From Umbilicaria muhlenbergii (taxonomy: Eukaryota > Ascomycota > Lecanoromycetes > Umbilicariales > Umbilicariaceae): DNA of 64,000 nt. The DNA is taken from positions 2,740,648 through 2,804,647 of the forward strand of contig KK106985.1 of the NCBI GenBank assembly GCA_000611775.1. The letters are read 5' to 3'. Numbering within the stretch: the stretch's first letter is position 1; each line of letters begins with the position of its first letter. The notes under the pieces were generated by a model, which saw only the letters and a list, made by a program, of their open reading frames with translations, did no database searches and was not told where the DNA came from. This document shows positions 36,312 to 48,505 of the stretch, in pieces. The translations under genes and the position numbers were made by a program.

Positions 36312-39046
36312 GGGCGCGGGTGGGGGTGGAGGGGGGAGGGGGGAGGGGGGTGTTGGATAGATGATGGATTGGACTTGTAGAATCAACAATGTGGATAGTG
36401 AATTGGATTGGCAAATTCTATATTTTGGATTTTGCTGTCTACGAGGTACCTGGGGTTGCTATAGCAGTCTTGGTATGCTATTGTGACGTGCAGTGTCCCC
36501 CACTTGACAACGGGAAGTACAGTCATGGGGGACGCTGCCGGTGCCGCACCATCCGTCCCCTTCCTTCCTCCCTCCTCTCACGGCCATGGCTATCTCGCGG
36601 ACGTGGCATTCTTGCCGCCGAACCAGACGGTCATACGGACCTGGTGGTGTCACGCAGGACACGGGTTATTTCCCCGGCTCCTCCGGTATATATGTGGGAG
36701 TATACTGTGGTACTTGGAGGTAGCGGTACGCCCAGTCTGCAGAGGCGCGCTTTTCCGTCTCGTGCCGTGGGGGTTTGGCCCACACTGGCGTTTACGAGTC
36801 GGGGAAGGGAAGTCATTTGGATTGGAGATGTCTGGATGCAGTTGTAGAGATGTGGTGAGGTCGGACTGACTTGGATGGCTGTTTGTTTCGTCCCTACAAC
36901 TACTATAGTTGCCCCATGGACTAAAGTCGATGTACGGTCGAGTTGTCCTACTGGCCGTCAATGCGGCGGAAACCCACAACTACCTCGTGCATTATAGCCG
37001 GCTGGGCGGGAGAGGGGGGAGAGAGAGAATAGAACGAAGATCGAACATCCTACGACTACTACTACATCCTTTGGCCTACAGAAGGCCCCGACTCCAGAAG
37101 GCTCGGGTCCATTATTGGGAAGGGCGACTGACTGTTCGCCTCCAGGGACGTTCTTAGGTCCGAGGCACCAAACTGGCAACATCAAGATGTTCCGAGACAT
37201 GACAGACCTGTAGATACAGGCTGCACGGGAGAGCGGGGACGGGGTTCGAAATCCACCAGCCTGTTTGACAGATATGGATCACTTGGCTCGAGTCACGGGC
37301 GAAATGTATCTCGGGGTTTGAATATCGTCGATGAATGGTCGAGCTGGCGTTGCCAGGCAGCACCGGTTCGTGCTATGGTGCGTTCGGGCGCGGCGAGCGT
37401 TGGTGTCGGAGTCGACGTCGGACTTATCGCACGAGAGGATTTGTGGATGGAGAAAGCGAGAGGAGGGTACGGAGGCCGGTACGAGGAGGTAGTCTTCCCC
37501 AACTGGTCTCGGTGACGGACGGGTGACAGGACAGCGGTGATGGAGTGCTCTTGCATGCCCTGTTATAAAGACGAGTTGGAGGTCACAACACCTTTTGCCC
37601 AGCGGGCCCCGGTTGCTAGACTGACATAGCTCCTCTATCCACGAGACTAGATTATCTCCCCAATGGTTCGTGAGCGCGAACTCGGGTTTCGGGTGGCGAT
37701 GACGAGCTCTCGCGCGAACATAATGGAAGATTGTCCGTCTCCGACTGTTGAGTTGAGCTACCGTCTTGGGGAGATTTCTTCCGGGTCTGGATGGCGCGCT
37801 CGTGCTTGCTTGCTTGGTGGCGTTTGCGCATCGCCTCATGGATGCTCCTTCTGCGCTATCCAAGCTGTGGGCCTCGCCACACAGCTAGATCAGTTCTTGT
37901 CGGGCGCGTGTTGGCCGAACGTTCGTGGGAGGGGGTGGGTGGCTGCTGTTTCTTGGGCCAGAGGGCGGAGTAGGGCTATGATGGGATGGGCGACGGGGTA
38001 GCTTGGGGATGGGTTTCCACAGCTAACAGGTAAGGAGCGCTCGGTTGAGGGAGTTTTGAGGACAGCTTCCTTCTACCCTCTCCGTGACAGCGACAGCGAG
38101 GTAGGCACTGCGGCATGGCGAGATGGAAGAGCCTGGAGAGGGGTGGTTGGGGTGAGGCAAAGGATTAAGGACGGGATCTTGTTTCAACTCCACAAGAAAG
38201 ATCCCCCCCGGCGAATCTCCGAGGTCACAAGCCAGACATGGGGTCCGCAGCGTACCTGACATCCTCAACGAGGGTACGCCGTGGTCGTTACCGATCGAGA
38301 ATCGCAGCTGGTCCGAGCGGAGGAACAGCCAGCATCTTGAACTGAGTTGAGAGAGCACAAGAGACGGGGATTCTATCGACATCCGACCGCATTGCGTTTC
38401 TCGTACCTGACAGCGACCTGAGAACTTGTCCCCGTCCGTGCGATGAAACAGGAGCCCGGGATGAGGGTAATTCTCCGTTCACGTGCATGCAGCGACAGGT
38501 ACTCGTAGCAATCGAGCAGTCTCGTCGATCCACGAGTAAGCAAGGTACGTGGCAAGACACGCAACCCGTTTCAGAGAGACCTTGCCCCTGCACGCCCCTG
38601 CCCAAAGGGCAAAGCTTTCAGTGTGGGAGTGCACGTTGGCACTTCTGTAGGCCCATGTGCGTCATCGCCTCTAAGACTGCGGGGAAACATTGACACGACA
38701 CGTTGGCAGACTTGGACAGCACGAGCGGAGCAAGAGAAGATAAGAATCACGCTATCAGGCGAGAGGGAGGAAACATGAAGATCATCAAGCTCCGATGCAA
38801 TCGCACAGTGAAACGTGAAACCCTGCCACTGCGACTTCCCTGATCTGACAGATCGACGTCTATCTTTCTGGTCAACTTGATCTACGAGTCAGGCCCGGAG
38901 CAGTTCGGTCTGAGTATGAAGGCGAAAGGGCAGAGGAAACGGGCAAAGAGCAGCGATGATGGACGCGAGATGTACCTCGTCGATGGTCCTGACTCTCTGC
39001 CATCCGGGGTGGTGGGAGTGTCGAGCGTACCTACAGTCGGAAGCAT

Positions 39047-39150
39047 GTACCTTGTACGATGTACGATGTACGATGTACCGTGTACGATGTACCGTGTACG
39101 ATGTACCATGTACCATGTACCGTGTACCGTGTACCATGTACCTTGTACCC
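39047..39150. repeat. Heptamer satellite, about 15 copies of GTACNNT
   Basis: Fifteen consecutive 7-base units, each starting GTAC: variants GTACCTT, GTACGAT, GTACCGT and GTACCAT, interleaved. The spacing of exactly 7 bases is kept throughout. The GTAC core is self-complementary. It lies in non-coding DNA about 1.4 kb downstream of the acyltransferase gene end. Confidence 0.9.
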
Positions 39151-39216
39151 AGGCGCTGATGCCGCGCATTAGCTCCATCTTGCTTTTTCGGGCGGGACGC
39201 CGACGCATCGGAAGCC

Positions 39217-39259
39217 TACCTTACCTTACCTTACCTTACTTATAGTACCTTACCTCAAG
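39217..39259. repeat. TTACC pentamer array
   Basis: Five or so copies of CTTAC/TTACC, with one interruption. The reverse complement of the same pentamer is arrayed at 39780-39800. Confidence 0.85.
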
Positions 39260-39677
39260 GTACCAGTACAGCGTACGAGGGTACCCAGATCATGCAGCTG
39301 TGGAGGAAAGCGAAACCTTCCAATCGTCTAGGGGTTGCAATCTGGTAGTCTTGCATTTTTGGCACATGGCGCTCACACGTGCGAAAGATCGCGAGCGCAC
39401 AATACAGCATCGGACAGAGCGGTACGAGTCCCTGGATGGATTTACTCACGGCATGCCAAGTCTCACCTCGATGGGTGGATAGGCGCCGGCGCATCGCCGA
39501 AAGAGACGAGCGCCGACACGCCCCATTGGGACTGGATTTGCCGCGCGTCCCCCGGCGGAGATGAGCAATGATCAAACAGAGTCAATCAGAGTCGATCGAG
39601 AACGCTTGCGCCGTTGATGGCCGGACCGACTTGCATCGTTCCTGTCGTCGGGTCCCAAGGCGTCGAGCAGCTTGTCA

Positions 39678-39728
39678 GCGGGCACGAGCGAAGCGGGCAC
39701 GAGCGAAGCGGGCAAGAGTGAAACGGGC
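39678..39728. repeat. Tandem 15-base repeat, 3 copies
   Basis: Unit GCGGGCACGAGCGAA, two perfect copies and a third with three changes, followed by a partial unit. Confidence 0.85.
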
Positions 39729-39779
39729 ATTTCCAATCTGTCGGTGGACGGAACATTGGTCAAAGCACTCGAAACAGAC

Positions 39780-39800
39780 TAAGGTAAGGTAAGGTAAGGT
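39780..39800. repeat. GGTAA pentamer array
   Basis: Four copies of TAAGG/GGTAA, opposite in orientation to the array at 39217-39259, about 520 bases away. Confidence 0.85.
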
Positions 39801-40471
39801 AGTGCCGACGACCCTGACGGAGATGAGGCCGGAGCCGAGGCCGGAGCCTTGCCCGATGCAGACAAGTGCCACGCGCCCAGTTTGGCCCGACGTCGAAACA
39901 TGTCGGGGCGCGTCGTACCTTCAGGTATGAAAGGGCCGAGCCGAAATGCCGGGCTGGCCAGTCCGATGCATGCAATGTGAAACGTGGTGGTGATCTGGGA
40001 GTTGCCCTCGATTGAATTGGAGAAACCCTGAGGGAGAATGTCGGTTAGTAACGTGGCCCAAGACGAAAACCTGGTGGACATACTGTTTCTTCCTTCCTTC
40101 GTTGCGACGATGCTGGGGCAGCAAAGCTCTGATGGTGTGGAAGAAGGGAAGCATTGTTGAAGAGTCACCGCAATCTACGATCCTCAATGGAAAACCCGGA
40201 ACTTTGTATAATGCATGTATACCTGAAAAACTGCAACTGTATACCATGAGCATGCCCCGGTCTAACTGCGTCTCCTTCACTTCCCTTCTGGCCATTTCAT
40301 TTCACCAATCGAGCCGGGCATGTCCCTGCCATCTCTCAGCATTATATAGTACACACCGGCAAGCTGCCTGAACCTTCACCATTCCCTCCCTCCCCAAGAT
40401 GTATGCCTTTGAAGTAATGGACAGTAGATGGTGAGCGACTGTGAGATCTGTGCGGCCGATTGCGGCATCAA

Positions 40472-41934
40472 TTATTCCCGGATCCAATCGAAGAGTTTGT
40501 GCGCCAGAGCCAGCGACGGGTAGTCTAATACGCGATAAAAGATCTCGGCGCCGACGGCAGAGGCCGCCAAGCAGGACACCAGGCAGGCGATGACCGCACC
40601 TCCGAATTGCACGTGCTTCTCCACGCTCAAGTGCATGAAGAGTCGGATGCCGATCGTGTAGATGATGGCGCTTTGGACGAGAAACCAGCCTGTAGGAAGA
40701 ATCAAATCAGCATGTGCTCGAATGACTTTGAAGCTAGTGGCGTGCAAGGTATTCCCTGTCACCCCCAATCGTCTCCGAACGTGGCAGCGACAGGGGCGTA
40801 GATGACTAGGACAATGACGTCCGCGACAAGAGGAAAAGGATGGAACGTACTCAGTGATCGACTCCCGAGGTAGTAAAAGAACCTGTTCTGCAGCATCCAT
40901 TGGAGGATGTCGGATGACTCGAGGATCAAGAAGAAGCCCAGCAAAAACACATAGTTGTCCACTCTGGCCTGAGGCTGCTTGACGTCGTACTGGTAGTTGA
41001 GCCCACCGGTGTAGTAGATGCCGGTGTGGACTTTCAATTCGTCATTCGTATCTTGTGGCTTCCACGCGGCCCAGATGTACATCATCGTCAATCCAGCGGT
41101 CATCAGGAGAACAGCAGGGACCCAAGTAGGACACCGGATGGACCTCCAAATCTTGAAGCCGCGCTTCGATTTCACCTTGTAATCCATGTTCATCACCATG
41201 TCGCCGAGGAGGAGACCCGTGATCGAGAACCATGCCCAGGACTGGACCCACCAAGCCGTGATGATGAAGCAGATGAATGCTTCGATGCGCCATCTACCTC
41301 GCGTGTAGGGGATGATCACCATTGTCATATAAATGGTGTAGCTCTGCTGATATATGACGTTGACAATCCATAGTGTTTGCGAGGGAAATGCTTTGCTACC
41401 GGCTTGTCTGGCGAATCCATAAGTTGTCCAGAACAACATGAAACCCGAGTTGAAGCAAGATATGGCGTTGACCATGTAGTACGGCGTCTCAAAGGACTCA
41501 TTGTTAGTGTATGCCTTGAAGCTCTCAATGGCCGCGAGACCTGTTCTAGAGCTTGTAAGTTTGATGATGATTAGAGCGATCGCTACTGGGAAATAAAGAC
41601 GGATTCCTCGGCGGAAGCAGGCGCTGGCGATTGAGGTTTTGGTCGGGTCTCTGAAAAAGGGGATGCATATCGTTCGCGCGGACAGCAAGATGAAAGCCGA
41701 GTAGAGAAGATTGTCGTTCCAGAAGATGACAGAGAAGGTCTTGCGAAGAATGACTTGATACGTCGGTCCTGCAATGTTGTTACCCTTTACGGCGGCAGGG
41801 ACGAAAGTTTGCAGAAAGACCCAGATGAAGGCTTCGAGGGTGAGGAGGCCTCGCAGGCCAAGGAGGTATTCCTGCTCGGACACAACATGATACCGCTGGT
41901 GGAAGAGACTTGTCAACGAAGTCGAGTAACTCAT
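40472..41934 (-). CDS. Acyltransferase-3 (OafA-like) integral membrane O-acyltransferase
   Basis: Two exons, 41934-40851 and 40689-40472, give 433 residues; the 161-base intron joins GSRSL to SWFLVQSAIIYTIGIRLF, matching the family's LGRRSLSYFLVQS pattern. The start at 41934 is the first ATG; the frame is open slightly above it. The N-terminus shows the family entry (EQEYLLGLRGLLTLEAFIWVF) and about ten membrane helices follow. The active-site His-Arg pair usual in bacterial OafA is not evident at the N-terminus, where LRGLL precedes EAF rather than an HH/R motif. Members move acetyl or other acyl groups onto extracellular sugars or lipids. It lies beside a GT2 synthase and faces a second acyltransferase-3 fused to a GH16-like domain at 48.5 kb, which suggests modification of the same polysaccharide. 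Confidence 0.88.
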
Positions 41935-44262
41935 CCTGCCTTTGTGTTTGTGTAGCGGCTTGCTCACAGTGTGCAGAAGTGTCGCCTAACAGTCTCTGCG
42001 GTGTATCTTCATAACATTTTCCCATCCAGGTACGTGACCGGCTGCGCTCTTGATAGATAGGCCCGACAATCCCTACCGAACACGCCGCTGTCATTCGAGG
42101 ATTTAAAAATAGGCCGGCAGACCCTCTGGCAAGCGATCCGCCACGGAGGAGGCGGGCGCAATCCTGCTTGTCCCTGCACTCTGTCTCGCCGCTGGCTCCA
42201 CTCCTACACCGTGAAGACACAAAGTCGCCAGCAGGACCCCACGCGCGCTGCTGTTCGAGCAGGCATCGACGAGGGCTAAGAATCAACGTTCCCAGCTTGC
42301 ATCTTGATAAGGGTCTCGACTGGTCGATAATGTCGATGAGGCAGGGCGATTCTCTCAGCTTCGTTGACAACTGGCTCTGTTGGGGGTTGGGGACGCCCTC
42401 TGTCCTGAGTCACTTGGTAGCCGCTCCAGATAGGGAGCTGGGACAGACAAATCGGTAATTAACACTGCACGTCGTATGAGTTATGCAAGCCACGTTGACC
42501 AGGCCCTCGTTGCCTATGTGCCGTTGGGCTTTTGGGGACTTGGTTGTTTCCAGAATACCCTCACCACATCCACCGTCGTCCCAAGTGGTGGGGGCCGGTG
42601 CCAGCATTAGATCTCGATAAGGCGTTGCGGCCTCATTGACGGGCTTTAATCCGCCAACCACGTGCGGCCAACGGAACAGCGCCTCAATCAGAGATGCCTG
42701 TCTGCCCGGATGCCTGTACGCCCGTGTTCCTGTAGGCCTGTCCGTGGATTTAGGCGGCGGTCCGGCCTGAGGCAGGATTGGCCATCGCATCGGCCTCGTT
42801 CCGGATGAGGGAGCGACGCTGCAGGGGGGCGGGTGCTGCGGCATCTGTCGACCTGACAGACAGCGGATCTTGCCCATGGGCGGCATCGCCCCAATCACGT
42901 CCGGCGGCCGACCGACTGCAGATAAGCTTAGATACCCACAATGCCCAAGACAGCAAATCGATAAAGAGACTGGGACAGGCATGATCCTTGTTTGCGCTTA
43001 AGCTTTTCTGCCGCACCGGTGATGGGGCGCCGCTGCCAGGTCTTCTGGTCTTCGATCCCTCTCCAATCCCAGTGTTACACACGAGAGGGTGTGCTTGTGC
43101 TTGGCAGTCGGCGGTTACAGGGGGGGACGGGCAGTTCGGGTGAAAGAAGAGCTTCCCCAGTGGCAAGCAGATGGACGGAGGACGAGGACGAGTACGGGTA
43201 CGGGTGCCTTGGTACACCGCGTCATCGTACTGGCACGATAGACATGTTGATCATGTCACACATTGGACCCCCATTGACCCCATTCGACTCCATTCGACCC
43301 CATTTCACCCGACATGTCAGCAATAATAGGAGTGGCAACGCCAATTGCATGAGATGTACTCCGTGGGATATATGTGTGTCTCATGTAACGGAACGGGGGA
43401 CGGGTCTGATCAGCTCTGTAGGGTACAGTTACAGCATATTAATAATTGTAAATGCTCTCAGGTCGTACGAATAAAGTTGCACGTCGCGCGAGACGGACGT
43501 GGCACCAAGGCCAAGCTTCTGTACCACGTGTACCTGAGCGGAAGTACCCCCAAGTACCTTACTCCGATCCTCCTAGCTGCCGTAATGAGAGTCGCCCCCC
43601 GGTCGGCCTCTCCTCGCCCTCCACGCTTCTCTAGCTTTCCTCAGCTCGACCAGTGGCCATCCTGACTTCACTGCGAATGCGAGACGTGTTCAGGTTTCAA
43701 CGCTTGGATGCGTCATGATGATCTGTCCCCAGGGCCGTTCAGCTCCCTGGACGTTTATCTTCCGAGTCTCCCTGTCCCGCCGTTGCAGAGATCTACCCTC
43801 GAAGCCTCGAGCTCAGGTACACGACTCAGGTACACTATACCCTATCCTCCGTCGCCAAAGTAGTGAGCTCCCGCCTAATTTAGCTTCCCGCTATCCGGTC
43901 CCAGCGATGCTTCCAACCATGCTCACACTCCGTAACTAAGGTAAGACATTAACCTGGCGAAGCAAATCTTGCACGACAGTCCAAGCTGACTCGGGTTCCA
44001 AACACTGGGGCGCATCGTGAGAGCGTCGAGCGATTCATTATCTTGCTACACGTTGCCGCCGCCCCTGACATTCTATTTCTCGCCTAAAGCCTGTATGTAC
44101 ATTCCGAGATGCAACTGCTGCACAAGAGACTGCTAGAAGACCAATATTTCAACTACCGCATATGTAAAATTATCATTATTCGTGCAACATGTGCCATTTC
44201 TGGGATCTCCCGAAACGTAGATGCGCCGACAACGAGCGGCAGCAGTGCGAGATTACGCGACG
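41935..44262. other. Intergenic region between acyltransferase and GT2 genes
   Basis: 2.3 kb, non-coding as far as seen. It contains a decamer array at 43261-43310. Open frames here (e.g. 42410-42982 minus) lack domain features. Confidence 0.5.
43261..43310. repeat. Decamer tandem array (CATTCGACCC-like), 5 copies
   Basis: Five adjacent units of 10-11 bases, CATTGGACCC, CATTGACCC, CATTCGACTC, CATTCGACCC and CATTTCACCC. Located in the promoter-side gap between the two synthesis genes. Confidence 0.8.
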
Positions 44263-45849
44263 CTATGACCTGGGCGTAGGGTTCCACGAGGTGTACTTGC
44301 ACACTTGTCTCGCGTGACCGTAGAGCCCGATAATGGCCGAAAGAATCAAGTAGAATGGAAAGAGAATGGAGAAGATGATGATCATCCGTGCTGAGATGAA
44401 TTCTGACTTGACGCGATCTGTGATCACTAGAGTGCCAATGAGACAGATGAGACTAGACAGGTTAGCTGCTGCTCACAGTCCAACGGGCCGAGGGAAGTGC
44501 ACAACACACCTGATGATGAAAAGCCAGTAGGCCACTGGGTATTGGAAGAAAAGCAAGCGAAGGAGCGCGGACGCGGTTGTTGGAAAGTTCAACATGATGA
44601 TGCTAGCCACCAGGCAACAGTACTGAGAAACGAAGTAATAGCTGAGTTCCCGGATACCGAGCAGAGATAGCAAGCCGAATCGCTCGGTGAAATTGCGTTT
44701 ACCGTTGGCCGGCTTGTTGATTGTGAGGCGGAGATGCTTCAAACTAGCCTGCGCCCAACCCTGAGCCCACCGTAGACGCTGCTTCCAAAATGCCGGCATC
44801 GTCGTAGGTGCAAGCTCGTAGGAGACAACATTCAAGTCGTGGACGGTGTGGGCACCTCTCGAAACGGCCCTTAGAGACGAGTCGATATCCTCCGTCAACA
44901 TCTCGCCATCCATCTTGAGCTCGCGCAGAAGCGGAGCCCGCCAGTAGCCGTTGGAGCCGGCAAAGAGCCCAAAGCCCCAAGTAGCCGCTCGACCGGGGTG
45001 GGACACGGCGTAGATCTTGTCAAATTCGACGGCTATCATTGCGGCAAGGAAGGAGGCCTTGGAATTGAAGACCACACAACGACCTTGGACGATGTCAATC
45101 TTCGGGTTGGACATGAATCTCTCGATGGCCCATCTGGGACCATAGGGATGTGTGTAATGATCGCAATCAAACACTGCGATAACGTCCGCTCCTGTATCGA
45201 GAGTAAAGAAATAGTTGAGATTATCCGCTTTCGAGGTGGAGCCGGGAACTTTGATGACACGCAGGTGTGAGTGGACAGCTGCTAGATCGGCGATTTCGGT
45301 TTCCAACGGTTCTATCGCTACTGGCGTGTTGTAGACCACATTTATTCTGATCTTGTGCTTCGGATAGACAATCTTTTCTAGTGCATAAAGTATACGATCC
45401 ATTATGATGCCTTTTTCGTTGGGAAGATAGGCGACAATGAGCAGGTCAAGTACTAGCAGGTCGTCATCTGGCGTTGGGAAGACCCAGTTGTTCTCTGCAA
45501 CTTTCCGTACGGCTTTGCGGGCCTCCCTGCATGGCGTTATGCTCATGACCGCCTCCACAACCGTCGATGCCGCAATGTAGAAGTTGGTCGTCAGGTAAAT
45601 GAACCAAAAACACGAGATCAGGCCAGGGGTACAGATCATGTAAAGACAGGTGGAAAAGACGAAGTAGGATACGACGAGGAGGAACGGGGACCAGTCCTGG
45701 ACCAAGGCTTCAATTCGGGCGAACCCAGTCCGGAGTACATCGAGAAGTCGACCCAGGCTGGACGAGATGCTTCTTTTCGACGGCGCTGGACTGCTGCATG
45801 GGAATTTCAGACTCGGCTCAGTGACGGGTAGCGTCATTTCGTGGGCCAT
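44263..45849 (-). CDS. Processive GT2 glycosyltransferase (cellulose/hyaluronan synthase-like)
   Basis: Exons 45849-44510 and 44452-44263 give 509 residues. The start is the first ATG (MAHEMTLPV). Two N-terminal membrane helices (FLLVVSYFVFSTCLYMI, LISCFWFIYLTTNFYIA) precede the catalytic domain: LLIVAYLPNEKGII opens the Rossmann-like fold, VFDCDHYTHP carries the DxD metal site (near 45170), LTEDIDSS the catalytic TED (near 44900) and QRLRWAQGW the QxxRW acceptor motif (near 44770). Four or so helices follow, the last ones in exon 2, ending LSAIIGLYGHARQVCKYTSWNPTPRS. All residues for activity are present, so it should polymerise a UDP-sugar and extrude the chain across the plasma membrane. 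The polymer is unknown. Related GT2 proteins in plant-pathogenic moulds affect hyphal growth and surface coats. Confidence 0.92.
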
Positions 45850-48505
45850 CTTAGAGAACGTCGGTGCTAAAAGTGGCCGGTCTCGAGCGAGGAGCAAAGA
45901 GAAGAACGAGTGAGGATTCTAATTCAAACAATGGACATTACTTCAACGAGAGTTGTGTATGCTTAGGGAAGCAATACTGGGGGAGGACCGATCTGGAGAC
46001 TGATGGCGGTACTGGAGAGGATGTGGCACCGGAGGCTCTGAGATGGGCTCCAGCCTTCCCGTGAAAGATTCCATTCTTAAGAAGAGGAGGAAGTCGCACA
46101 CCCCTGTTGTTGCCAATTAGATTAAGGCGCATTGGGAATGATTGAGACGCCGGGTCATATTCCCTGTGGAGGGCAACAGTCCCAACGGGGTTAGAGGGTG
46201 CTACTGGGGGGGCCAGCTGAAGACGAAAAAGGGAAGCAGGCTTTTTTCAGTACGAAGCAGGTACGCGAATGCACCAGGGAACGACCGAGACCGAGGACGG
46301 AGACAGGGAACAAGGGGTGCAGGGTGCAGAGCCAGAGATAGAGAGATGCATTTCGCATATCGCGATAAGGGTTCACCACGGGCCTGTCAAGCGTGCCGGC
46401 TGCAGTTGGTGCCGGCGAGGATGAAAACGCTCGGCGGACGATTCGACAATCGAGATTTCGAGAATGATGGAATGGAATTCGTGTAATTGACTTTTCTTAC
46501 CTTGGCCATTCTCTCAACTGCATGAGGAGGTGCAGGCTGGAGGGAGCAGCCTGCAGGATGCAATGACGCCGCAGCCTGGCTGCCACCCTGGCAGTTGAGC
46601 ACGATGGAGATGGACGAGTTACCCTGGCTCCACACGCCATCGCTCCAGCCATGGCACGCCATTACTGCCATCGTGGAGCATCGCTCAACGCCATTGCCAC
46701 GCCATTTGCACGCCATTGGTGGTTCGTCCCGCTGCCCGCGTCGAACTCTGTTTGGCGACTTGGCATCGACGGAGCAGCTGGGAGGCGTGACGGAACACGC
46801 TTGGGACGAGCCTGGGACGAGCCTGGGACGAGCCTACAACGAGCCTGGGAAGAGCGTACAACTGAGATTCGCCCGGCCGGACTGGGCAGGCTCTTGGCAG
46901 GGCCTTGGCGTCCCATTGGGGCTCGAACGGGGCGTGCCGGGGCGTGCCGGGCACGTCACACCTCAGCTTCTCGCATGCGAACCCCCCCCCGGCACGCCAG
47001 GCGTGCTGTGACAGCCGTGTGGTGATAGCCGGCACTGTGTAGCCACACCAGTAGTCCATTCCTGCCATCCTGATCCTGTTAGTCCAGTGCTGCCCCAGCT
47101 GGACACAGCTGCCGACTTGCTCCTGCCCACTCCTCCTGCCCACTTCCCAGCTGGCGAACCTCCATCCGACACGTGCGGGTCGAGATACCAACTGCGCAGA
47201 TAAGACATCGAAAAGCGTCGGGCCTGGCCCAATCAGCGGCCGCGCTGGCTCCACTGGGGACATGATTGACACTACGAGGAACACGACTAAGCAAAGTACA
47301 CACGAGGCGCACCCACATCACCCGTCACCATTCGCAATCATCCGGGACACTAGCACCTGCTCTGGGTTGAACTTTGTTGAGTACAATCCGCAAGACTGCT
47401 GAGTCTTCACCACCACGACTCCGCCAGTTGCACGCCGGCCACAATGCACAATGCAATGGCCATGCTCGCAGATGTGCCCGTTGGCGTTGGCATGTACTAG
47501 GTACTGGGTCAATGTAGGCAGAGGTCGAATGTAGGTAGATCGGCCACGGCCTGCCGAGTGAAACGCCGAGTGGTACCATGGCATCTCTGTTTGGTTTGGC
47601 CCTTCGGATGATCTCCCTTCGCTGTGGCCTGATGCCTGAACCGAGCACGATCGCAGTCTCAGTCTCCATCTCGAATTGCATCCTCTGCTGAGCCGGGAGC
47701 ATGGACCCAAGCACCCAAGGACCCACGACGAGGCTGGGGCTTCGACCAAGCGGGTCTTCCGTCGTCCGTGGGTGCCAGGCAGAGGGAAATGGGAAACGGG
47801 GAAAAAGCTGACGGGCATGGCTGGAAGGGGAATCCTTCGAACTGCAGGCGACCTATATTTAGCACGCTTCCATGGTGTCACCGTTCCTGCAGCATTGAAG
47901 GTCAAGCCTGTTTGCACGTGTAAGACCATTTGCTCGGAAGGGCAGGGAGGGTGGCGGGCCCGCTGAGTCGCTGGGTCGCTGGGTCGCCGCGATTGTGACG
48001 GGTTGTCTCTCCACGCCACCCCAACCCACCCAACCAGGTGGTGTGGACGTGTGGACCTGGATGGCGATCAGCGCTCTTTCCGCTGAACGCACTTCCGTAA
48101 TCGTACGGGGTTGCATACCCAATCGTCCAGCGCTGCCACACCTGCGACCGCGAAGTGGATGGGCGACTCGGCCTGATATGGCCAAGACGGCGCTTGGCGC
48201 GCAGGGCCAGCGAGACGTCTAGGGTCGAGGGGTGCCCGGACGTGCCTGTACGGGCCTGTACGCCTGGACGTGCCTCAGCCTGTGAGTGCCTCAGCCTGTT
48301 CAGAAAACGCTCGCCCTGACCTAATTTCAAAGGACCACAAGGCCGGATAAATGACAGTGTCAAGCCTGCGTGAAGACGTCCCGTCTCCCCTCCTCCACTG
48401 TCCCGCCCTCTCGAGTGTGACGACTGGCTAATCCTTTGACCCGTTCCTGATCCTCAATTTCTCGGTCTTGCAAACAGCCACCATCCCTCAGATCCCTTCC
48501 CAACA
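45850..48505. promoter_or_regulatory. Long shared promoter between GT2 synthase and GH16-acyltransferase genes
   Basis: 2.65 kb between divergent genes, with no gene recognised. It carries unusual short repeats: about four copies of GAGCCTGGGAC at 46801-46851, a GGGGCGTGCC duplication near 46929-46950, several CGCCATT words at 46660-46715, a GTCGCTGG run near 47967-47985, and GCCTGTACG copies at 48244 and 48254. The direct 5' leader of the fusion gene is pyrimidine-rich. Assigned as regulatory because of position only. Confidence 0.5.
46801..46851. repeat. 11-12-base direct repeats in divergent promoter
   Basis: Successive units of GAGCCTGGGAC(G), four copies with one diverged (GAGCCTACAAC). 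Confidence 0.75.

Larger units (their letters stand above)
36312..40471. other. Long non-coding region with short tandem repeats
   Basis: 4.1 kb between the hexose transporter and the acyltransferase gene. Several open frames exist (e.g. 37279-37863 minus, Arg-rich) but none shows domains, splice partners or plausible composition. Tandem repeats at 39047-39150, 39217-39259, 39678-39728 and 39780-39800 are listed separately. No RNA gene recognised. Confidence 0.5.

Noticed and set aside
37230-37260. GGTTCGAAATCC, tRNA-like
   Set aside because: T-stem does not pair and no cloverleaf fits.
37279-37863. 194-codon open frame, minus
   Set aside because: Arg/Pro-rich composition of chance GC-rich frame; no domain or splice support.
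39047-39150. Possible CRISPR-like array
   Set aside because: Seven-base units with no spacers; a simple satellite in a eukaryote.
42410-42982. 190-codon open frame, minus
   Set aside because: No domain, biased composition, overlapping open frames in other phases.
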